In this document: in pieces, positions 55,949 through 64,000 of the stretch | Position numbering within the stretch: the first letter of the stretch is position 1 | How the letters are laid out: each line of letters begins with the position of its first letter | Assembly: GCA_025175895.1 (NCBI GenBank) | Contig: CM045991.1 | Span: forward strand, 91,127,174 to 91,191,173 | Source: Wurfbainia villosa | Taxonomy: Eukaryota; Streptophyta; Magnoliopsida; Zingiberales; Zingiberaceae | Direction: 5' to 3' | DNA: 64,000 nt | Made by a program: the position numbers and the translations under genes | Notes under the pieces: model-generated | What the model saw: only the letters and a program-made list of their open reading frames with translations | Database searches by the model: none | What the model was told of the DNA's origin: nothing

Positions 55949-58184
55949 TGTTAGTAATATATGAGAGACGTCCTAAGGCGATCGCCTTATATTTAAATCA
56001 TTTATATAATAAATAAAGATTCACTATTTGAGTATACATATTTTCATGTATTTGATTAGATCTTAAACTCATTTATTGAATATCCACAATACGATTCACA
56101 GCATGAGAGAATTTGTGATTGGATTACAACTAGTGAGTATCTCTACATGTGTAATTGTGATGTATTGGAATTATCCCTAGTCGATGAATTGATGGATTTG
56201 GACACCATCAATTCAGTCGAGACTAGCACAAGGTATAGTCTTTGGTGTATCCAAGTAGCTGATTCTCACTGGCTGGAGACATTGTGATGTCCGGAGTTAA
56301 TCGTGGATGCTAGTTATGGTAACTAGTTCATTAGAGTGACTAGCAATAAGACTTTATATGGTTTTATGCATAGATGGATATGTCAATGAAGTTCTTATTG
56401 CAACTTAAGTGTGATGTTCCTTTGACTTGCAGTATTCAAGTCATCTTGGTCATGAAGACTTATGCTTTGACATCTTAAGCAAACATCTCTGAGGAGATGT
56501 GGACCCGGGATGATTGGGTATAAGTCGAAGTGGCTAAAGGTGTTTGAATAACCTATAAAGGATTCACCACTCCTTGCGAGGAGATGTATACTCATGGCCT
56601 CTCGTCGAATTGTTACTAAAGTCTTTGGCCAAAGCATTATATGTTCAGAGTAAGGTACTCTTGGATACATGTGCAGTAACTAGAATCTGTAGGATGAGGA
56701 AATGATACTTAGGCTAGGTGTAACATAGTCAGCTTAGTGGGGACTGACACTATAGACCATGTCCTGAACCAAGTGTGTATAAGATGAGCGAAGGGAATGA
56801 GACACGATTCATTATAGCTGCTGAAGGGTTTCAGAAATGGTTATGGAATCAACCATTGATATTTCGATTAATTGGGGATCATGATATACTACTAGGTGCC
56901 ACTCATGATCATTCTATAATTAATGGTTAATTATAGACTGCCAACATAAATCAGAAACTTATTTTGTCACACGCACAACGAGCATAATCCGAAGGATTTA
57001 AAACGAGCTTGAGAATGAGATTCTCAGATCGAGAGAAACTAGATTTGGTTGGACCAAAAAAGGAGCGAGCATGAAATCGTTTCAGTCGCAACGAAAGCAT
57101 GGATGGGCCGAGTCTTATAAAGACATGATGGATGAACCAAATTGGTTTGGTTCTAATCCAATGGTGGAAAATAAACCAAAGTGGTTTGGTTTGTTTTAAA
57201 CGAATGAACCAAAGTTGGTTCGGTTCGTTTTAACTTAAAATATACCAACTCGGTTCGGTTTATTCTAACTTAAGTTATTAGAGCGGGTTAATGGGTTTTG
57301 GTTAGGAACCAATAACTCTAAGGAGAAGGTTTCTTAATGGTTAAGAAATACACACTCTATAAAAGTGCGGTTAGAGGTTTGGAGAACCCTAAGTTTATTT
57401 TGGAAATACTCTTCCTCTCCTCTCCCTCTCTACTCTTTATCGCTGCCCAAGGAGTCCACACCGCCTAGCCCTTTTGTGCCACCGTCCACCCTAGATGTCG
57501 GCATCCAACTGATGCCGGCCACTCCTCCGGCAACGCTTCAGTGACCCACCTTGGTTCCGACAACCAAGGATTAGCCGACCATCTTCTTTGGTCGGCGCCA
57601 AGTCCTCCACCAAGCTATCCAGTTTTTTGACAATTTGTTTCCTTCTTGTCGGGGCATCATTTGGACGGTGTTTGGAGCTCCGACAGTAACTTTATTGCCT
57701 GGGATTGAATCTCCGGTAATCCTCATAGGTGGAGGACTAAGGATTCGTCAATCGGTTGACGAATACCTCTCCGAAGAAGCAAGTTTTTGAGGACTCATTT
57801 TGCATCTGATTGATTCGGATTGTGATCTTCTCTCGATCACATCATCTTCGACATGAGGCTAGTGACTCCTACGAAGATGAGGCTCATAGCTTGGCGAAGC
57901 TATCTTGACGGTACTCGACGTGGATACGGATAGAGGCAATTCTAGCGAGAGTTGCTCCGGTTGATGCCATTCCCACTGCATGTGATACGTTAGGTATAAC
58001 TAGCATAATTTCCTTTTATTACAAAATTTGAAACTGCGATTATGTCTACACATAATGTATCTTGCATGCGTGTGATGTGTGTGTTGTAATAAATTAGATT
58101 TATTACTTTTAATTCTTCCACTGTGCACATGTTTATGAAATATATTTGAACACACACTCGCCGCGATTCTGGAGAAACCCAATA
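55949..58184 (+). repeat. D 5' LTR
   Basis: TGTTAGTAATATATGAGAG to about 'gaaacccaata'. About 2.2 kb. The first ~830 bp match 63167-64000, with many single-base deletions in the right copy. 'Aaccaaagtggtttggtt'-type repeats occur near 57130-57260. Confidence 0.85.
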
Positions 58185-58185
58185 G

Positions 58186-58199
58186 TAGTATCAGAGCCC
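58186..58199 (+). other. D primer binding site, one mismatch
   Basis: TAGTATCAGAGCCC, the tRNA-Met site with the second base changed from G to A. Confidence 0.8.
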
Positions 58200-59473
58200 A
58201 GGTTGTGTTTCGACATAATCGTAAAATTATTTTGCGATAGTCATAATTGTATTTATGGAAATTTTCTACTTTTGGAAAGTTTAGAAGTATTTATGAAAAT
58301 TTTCTAATTTTGGAAAGTTTAGAAGTGTTTATGGAAATCTTCTACTTTTGGAAAGTTTACAAGTATTTATGGAAATTAACACTTTTCATAAGTAAAATAT
58401 GTAATTAGATTTAGAAATTTATTTCCTAATTTAATCATGATTTGATATGGGAATCAAATTTAAAACATATTTTATTTCCATAAATAGTTTGACAATTTAG
58501 GAAATTTATTTCCTAAATTAAATTTGACTTTCCTTAATTGAGACCTTCCATAAATAAAATATGTGATTAGATTTGAAAATTTGTTTCCTAATTTAATCAT
58601 GATTTGATTTGGGGAATCAAATCTTAAACATATTTTATTTCCATAAATAGTTATGACATATAAGGAAATTTTGTATATGCCATAATTCTATATCATGTAA
58701 TTGCATTAGATTCATATCATTATGTCATGCGTGTCGTGACATGTAGATGTATGTCATGTATGTCATACCATGTAGATAATAGTTATTTGCATGCAAAGAG
58801 GATGAGACATTAAAACTCTTACACAATATTAAAGCCTACACCTTCCATTAATATGGTTGGAACCAGAGTTCTATTTTTTGTTTGGATTGTTGGACTCTCT
58901 CCAAGCCCGGCTCGAACCCGAACATGTTCAAACCATGGAATAGTTTAATACTAATATGGTAAGAGTTAGAGATCAATCGTTAGCTTTGGTTGTTGGACTC
59001 TCTCCAAGCCAGGCTAATTGGTTGAATGTGCTCTAACCATATTAAAACTATTTCTTGATTAATGGGTTGGCTTTAACCTGGAGCATCAACTTGTTGGACT
59101 CTCTCCAAGGTCGATGTGAAGGGAGGTGAAGTTGGGTGCTATGCATATGATGCATACTTGTTAATGAGTTAACAACCTAATGTATGTGTGAACATTTAAT
59201 TAGTTGATAGCACATTGTGATATTTGCATATATGTGATATGCAATCGGTATACTTGATACCTATCATTATAGCTATGAATGACCTGTTGGACTCTCTCCA
59301 AGGTTGTTCATATCTATGTTGGATATCAACCCATTCAGAGATGGACCTACGATCTCCTGAAGTGATTTTGGGGTTTTTAAAATTCGAAAAATGAATGAGA
59401 TTTGTAAATGTATGTTGATGCATTTTTCCATCTTTCTCATATATGCTCAATTTTGTATTTATAGGTTAATCGA
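58200..59473 (+). repeat. D leader with internal repeats
   Basis: No ORF. Two to three copies of 'tttatggaaattttctac..ttttggaaagttta' (58250-58385), two copies of a ~170-bp block around 'aaataaaatatgt(a/g)attagattt' (58393 and 58556), and four copies of 'ttggactctctccaag' (58888, 58992, 59094, 59286). Confidence 0.75.
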
Positions 59474-60277
59474 TTGATCACGACGTCTTCGAATTTGTGG
59501 TATATTTTGAATTCAAATAAATTGACTGAGCCAAACTTCTTGAACTGTCTAAGAAACTTGAGAATTGTTCTCAAGGCAGAAAAACTTGTGTATGTCCTCG
59601 AAGAGCCTCTTCCTGCCTGTCTTAGTGATAACGCAACTCTGGACCAATTGTTAGCTTATCAAAAACATGTGAGTGATTCTGAATAAGTGAGTTGCATCAT
59701 GCTAGCCGCGATGGTACCCGAGCTGCAGAAGCAGCATGAGCATATGGATGCTCATACTATAGTCTTTCATCTTTATGAGTTGTTTGATGAGCAAGTGAGA
59801 TCCGAAAGGTTCGAAGTTTCCAAGCTCTTCTTCACCTCTGAGATGCAAGAAGGTTCATCTGTGGTACTGCTTAACATGCTGAAGACTATGGAGCCTTCTG
59901 TGAAGCATGAGTAGGGGACGGTGTTGTTAGTTGATTCCTCGAAGAAAGGTTTTAAGAGGAAGTCAAAGGAACAGCAGAAGGGGAAGAAGAAAAAGACTAA
60001 AAAGATAGAACCAGCTCAAAAGGGCACTTGCCATCATTGTGGCAAGGAGGGCCATTGGCGAAGAAACTGCAAGATTTATCTTGAGTCCATGAAGAAGAAT
60101 AAGGCATCAGATGCCCCATCTTCTTCAGATATCTTCGTTATTGATTGTCATTCTATTTCCTTAGACACTTGGGTTTTGGATACCGAGTGTGGTTCACATA
60201 TATGTAATAACATATATGGGCTAAGGAATAGAAGAAGACTCGTCAAGGGAGAGTCAAACTTACATGTTGGGAATTGA
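59474..60277 (+). pseudogene. D gag and protease start
   Basis: Three pieces in one frame, separated by TAA (59684-59686) and TAG (59912-59914). The first (YILNSNKLTEPNFLNCLRNL, KLVYVLEEPLPACLSDNATL) is the N-terminus of a common copia gag. The second ends QEGSSVVLLNMLKTMEPS, a join much shorter than in relatives, so an internal in-frame deletion is likely. The third has the zinc knuckle CHHCGKEGHWRRNC (60029-60070) and the protease site, where the expected D-T/S-G is DTE (60179-60187), a Gly-to-Glu change that should abolish activity. Confidence 0.82.
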
Positions 60278-61711
60278 GCAAAGGTTGCTGCACTCGCCAT
60301 CGGAATGTATTTGTTGAAACTCCCTACATGACTTGTCTTAGAACTGAACAATTACTTTGATGTTCCTTCGATGATAAAGAACATCATTTCAATTTCTTGT
60401 TTAAATAGAAATGGGTACCATTTAACTTTGAGTAACAATTGATGTTACATAACTTTGAATGACGTTCTTTATGGGACTGAAACTTTAAGCAATGGTATTT
60501 ATATGTTGGACGTATCCAATGACATTTTCAATATCGAAGCGAGAAACAAGCATGCTTGAAAGGATAATCAATTAGACTCCTACATGTGGCATTGTCATCT
60601 TGGCCATGCAAGCAAGAAATGCATGTCCGAATTACACCGATGTGGAATTCTAGAATCGTTTGAATTAGATTCATATAATACATGCGAATCATGCTTAAAA
60701 GGCAAGATGACTAAGTTACCTTTTACGGGAAAAGGTGAACCGGTGGGAGAGTAGCTTGGTCTAATACATACTGATGTATGTGGACATATGACTACTCAAG
60801 CTCTAGGAGACTATAACTACTTCATTACCTTCACCGATGATCACTCACAGTTTGGGTATATATTCTTGATGAAACACAAGTCTGAAGCCTTTGAAAGGTT
60901 CAAAGAATTCAGAAATGAAGTAGAGAAACAACTTGGCAAGAGTATTAAAATACTTCGATCGGATCGAGGTGGTGAATACTCGAGTCAAGAGTTTCTAGAT
61001 TATCTAAGGGACAATGGTATATTATCTCAATGGACTTCGCCGTATACACCGCAGCATAATAGTGTATCTAAGAGGCGTAACTGGACCTTGTTGGACATGG
61101 TCTGGTCGATGATGAATCATGCGAATCTTTCTAAGTCATTTTGGAGCTATGCACTTCAGACAATTGTTTATTTGCTAAACAGAATACCGACCAAGGTAAT
61201 CTCTACTACTCTATATGAGATATGGAATAGTAAGAAATCTCATTTATCTTACTTAAAGATATGGGGTTGTCCTGCTTATGTGAAGTGGACTGTATCAGAC
61301 AAATTGGATGCAAAGTCTGATAAATGTCTATTTATTGGATACCCTAAGGAAATGAAGGGTTACCAATTCTATCATCCTGTGGAACAAAAAGTGTTTATTT
61401 TAAGGCATGCTGTGTTTCTAGAGAAAGAGTTTCTCATGCAAGAAAATAGTGGGAGTGTCGTTGAGCTTGAGGAGGCTCAAGAGACTCCACTAGACATTGA
61501 TGAGATACCTGGTGAAGCACCACAACCGATAACTCATAGTGATGAGCTATCGGCTGAACCTATTTTGACACCACATCTTTGTAGATCTGGTAGAACACGC
61601 AACATTCCTAAGAGATATGAATTTCTCGTAAGTGAATTGAACGATGTGTTACTCATTGATGATGAGGAGTCTACCAGTTATGAAGAAGTTTTGAAAAGTT
61701 CAAAGAGATAA
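60278..61711 (+). pseudogene. D protease remainder and integrase
   Basis: Same frame as gag, with stops at 60275-60277 and others up to TAG 60752-60754, then 307 aa open. GAG-pre-integrase: MWHCHLGHASKKCMSELHRC, ESCLKGKM. Integrase core: HTDVCGHM, SDRGGEYSS (Asp at 60962-60964), and SVSKRRNW, where the catalytic Glu is Lys (61070-61072). The C-terminal part (LKIWGCPAYVKW, DKCLFIGYPKEMKGYQFYHP) is intact. The integrase would join cDNA ends to host DNA. Both of the changed catalytic residues can be explained by G-to-A transitions. Confidence 0.88.
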
Positions 61712-62910
61712 ATGGCTTAATGCCATGAAGTCAGAAATGATTCCATGTATGAAAATCAAGTTTGGAACTTGGTTGACCCACTTGAAGGCATAAAGCCTAT
61801 AGGCTGTAAGTGAGTTTTCAAGAAGAAAACCGACATGGATGGTAATGTGATTACCTATAAGGCTATATTGGTGGCGAAAGGGTATTGTCAAAAGCAAGGT
61901 GTTGATTATGACGAGACCTATTCACCTGTTGCTATGCTTAAATACATTCAGATGCTCCTGGCCATAGCGACTCATTATGATTATGAGATATAGCAGATGG
62001 ATGTGAAAATAGCTTTACTTAATGGAAACCTACTCGAGGATGTGTATATGATACAACCTGAGGGTTTCACATCGGTTGATAAAACCAAGGTATGCAGACT
62101 GCGAGGGTCCATATATGGATTGAAGCAAGCATCCAGGAGCTGGAATATCCGTTTTGATGAGACAATCAAATAGTTTGATTTCTCACAAAATCCGGACGAA
62201 CCTTATGTCTACAAGAAGGTTAGTGAGAGTGCAGTCGTGTTCCTAGTATTGTATGTCGATGATATATTACTTATAGAAAATGATATTTTTATCTTATGGT
62301 CAGTTAAAATTTAGTTGTCCAAGACATTCTCCATGAAAGACCTGGGAGAAGCAACCTACATCCTTGGGATTAAGATCTATAGGGATAGATTGAATCGATT
62401 GCTTGATCTTTTGCAGTCTACATATATAGACCGAGTGCTAAAGAGGTTTAGCATGTCAGAATCCAAGAAAGATTTTCTTCCCATCAAGCATGGGATACAC
62501 CTTTCGATGTCTATGTGTCCGTGCACAAAAGATGAGAGAATTTGCATGAGTAAGATTTCCTATGCATCTGCAATAGGATCTATCATGTATGTTATGTTAT
62601 CTACGAGGCTCGATGTATCGTATGCTCTGAGTGTCACGAGCAGATACTAGTCTAATCTAGGAATGGATCATTGGGCGACTATTAAGATGATCCTTAGTAC
62701 TTGAGAAGAACTAAAGATGTGTTCCTAATATATGGAGAAGGGGACATGGTAATACGCGAGTATACGGATGCCAGCTTCCAAACAGACAAGGATAATTCCA
62801 GGTCTCAGTTTGGGTACATATTTACCTTAAATGGAGGCGCAATAAGTTGGAAAAGTTCCAAGCAAGACACTATAATCTGTTCTCGCCACTAAGGCGTAAT
62901 ACATTGCAGC
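61712..62910 (+). pseudogene. D reverse transcriptase and RNase H
   Basis: After a frame change near 61710-61740: VWNLVDPLEGIKPIGCK, YKAILVAKGYCQKQGVDYDE, then a TAG (from Trp) before QMDVKIALLNG, IYGLKQASRSWN, a second TAG, and the catalytic YVDD (62252-62263, LYVDDILLIEN). 62315-62650 (111 aa) continues with MSKTFSMKDLGEATYILGIK and SYASAIGSIMYVMLSTRLDV. RNase H follows in 62701-62892 (YTDASFQTDKDNSRSQFGYI, ISWKSSKQDTI). Stops and shifts throughout. Confidence 0.88.
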
Positions 62911-63166
62911 TTGAAGCAAAGAAAGGAAGCTTTGATCAAGAAGTTCATCTATGAACTTGATGTGGTCTCATCAATGATCCAAACATGTGCTTTGCCGCTA
63001 TCATCTTATCAGAGAGATCATAGGTAGGAACGAAATACAAATCGAGAAAATTCCCACTGAAAGGAACTTAGCGGATCCTTTGACTAAAGCATTACCTTAA
63101 AATAAGTTTGAGGGTCATGTTAGAGCTTATGGTATCGATACCATAGCGATTGGCATTAGCCGGGGA
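62911..63166 (+). other. D pol tail and polypurine region
   Basis: Decayed end of RNase H ('gaaaggaactta', 'actaaagcattacctt') followed by 'gccggggagg' directly before the LTR, the probable plus-strand primer. Confidence 0.5.
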
Positions 63167-64000
63167 GGTTAGTAATATATGAGAGATGTCCTAAGGCAAT
63201 CGCTTTATGTATGAACCATTTATATGATAAATGAAGATTCACTATTTGAGTATACATGTTTTATGTATTTGATTGGATCTTAAACTCATTTATCAATGTC
63301 CACGATACGATTCACAAAGATGAGAGAATTTGTGATTGATCACAACTAGTGAGTATCTCTACATGTGTAATTGTGATGTATCTAATTATCCCTAGTCGAT
63401 GAATTGATGGATTCGACACCATCAATTCACGCCGAGACTAGCACGAGGTATACCCTTGGTGTATCCAAGCAAATTGATTCTCACCGGGCCGAGACATAGT
63501 GATGTCCGAGTTAATCGTGGATGCTAGTTATGGTAACTAGTTCATTGAGTGACCACCGTAAGACTTCATATGGTTCTCTCGCATATATAGATATGTCAAT
63601 GAAGTTCTTACTGTGGGCTTAAGTGCGATGTTCCTTGACTTGCGGTATTCAAGTCATCTTGATCATGGAGACTTATGCTTTGACATCTTAAGCAAACATC
63701 TAAGGAGATGTGGACCCGGATGATTGGGTATAAGTCGTGATCAAGGTGTTTGAATAGCCTATAAAGGATTCACCACTCCTGCGAGAGATGTATACCCATG
63801 GCCTCTCGTCGGATTGTTACTAAAGTCGCCAAAGCATTACATGTTTAGAGTAAGGTACTCTTCGATACATGTGAGTAACTAGAACTGTGAGGGACGAGGA
63901 AATGATACTTGGGCTAGGTGTGACGATAGTCACCTTAGTGGGACTGACACAATAGACCATGTCCCAACCAAGTGGGTATAAGATGAGTGAAGGGAATGGG
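63167..64000 (+). repeat. D 3' LTR, cut by the window end
   Basis: Begins GGTTAGTAATATATGAGAG (TG end changed to GG) and matches 55949 onward. Confidence 0.88.

Larger units (their letters stand above)
55949..64000 (+). mobile_element. Element D: Ty1/copia retrotransposon, runs off the window
   Basis: 5' LTR 55949-58184, PBS, leader with repeats, gag, PR, IN, RT and RNase H, then the 3' LTR from 63167, cut by the window end. Inserted in A3. The target duplication (GTCTT on the left) cannot be checked. Most of gag through integrase lies in a single frame interrupted by many stop codons. Confidence 0.9.

Overview
The window is plant nuclear DNA, most likely from a monocot with a large, repeat-rich genome. 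It holds Ty1/copia and Ty3/gypsy LTR retrotransposons with plant-type tRNA-Met primer sites, a Tourist-like MITE, satellite arrays and one recognisable host exon (chloroplast-type SET-domain methyltransferase, minus strand, 15985-16335). There is no sign of prokaryotic, organellar or viral genome organisation. I cannot name the species.

Layout. 1-3090: an 84-bp satellite with a three-unit (252-bp) higher-order period, split by a ~298-bp tandem array and a Sirevirus-like LTR scrap. 3091-4959: AT-rich, nothing recognised. 4960-11207: a Tat-like gypsy derivative, pol lost, with an antisense ORF and a 703-bp MULE-like insertion in its 3' LTR. 11208-15984: degenerate repeats and a second LTR scrap. 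15985-16335: host exon 1. 16606-64000: a deep stack of nested retrotransposons.

The nest, outermost first. Element C (copia LTR, PBS at 17823) contains A2 (17956-24607, TSD CACTT) and A3 (from 25384). The A3 LTR is split by element B (25493-51693, a Sirevirus-type copia on the minus strand). B carries a MITE in one LTR and is split by A1 (31100-48414, TSD ATGAC). A1 is split by a solo B-type LTR (32817-33882, TSD TTCAA) and by a gypsy chromovirus G (37882-47465, TSD GCTTA). The body of A3 is cut by copia element D (from 55949), which runs off the right edge. Removing the insertions gives A1 about 6.65 kb and A2 6.65 kb, and B about 8.1 kb.

The most interesting system is family A: three copies of an apparently non-autonomous, gag-only Sirevirus-like element. 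Each has long LTRs and a gag ORF with two zinc knuckles. In A1 and A2, where that part is present, gag ends at the same codon and is followed by about 1.8 kb of conserved non-coding DNA rich in polypurine tracts. No protease, integrase or reverse transcriptase is present. Its LTRs carry arrays of a short palindrome (core CAGTCGACTG) that also occurs in the LTRs of coding family B, the likely source of enzymes. Palindrome copy number differs between the two LTRs of A1, and the palindrome zone is the most divergent part of the A2 LTR pair. All coding regions of the elements are broken by stops or frameshifts. Some small indels may be assembly errors.
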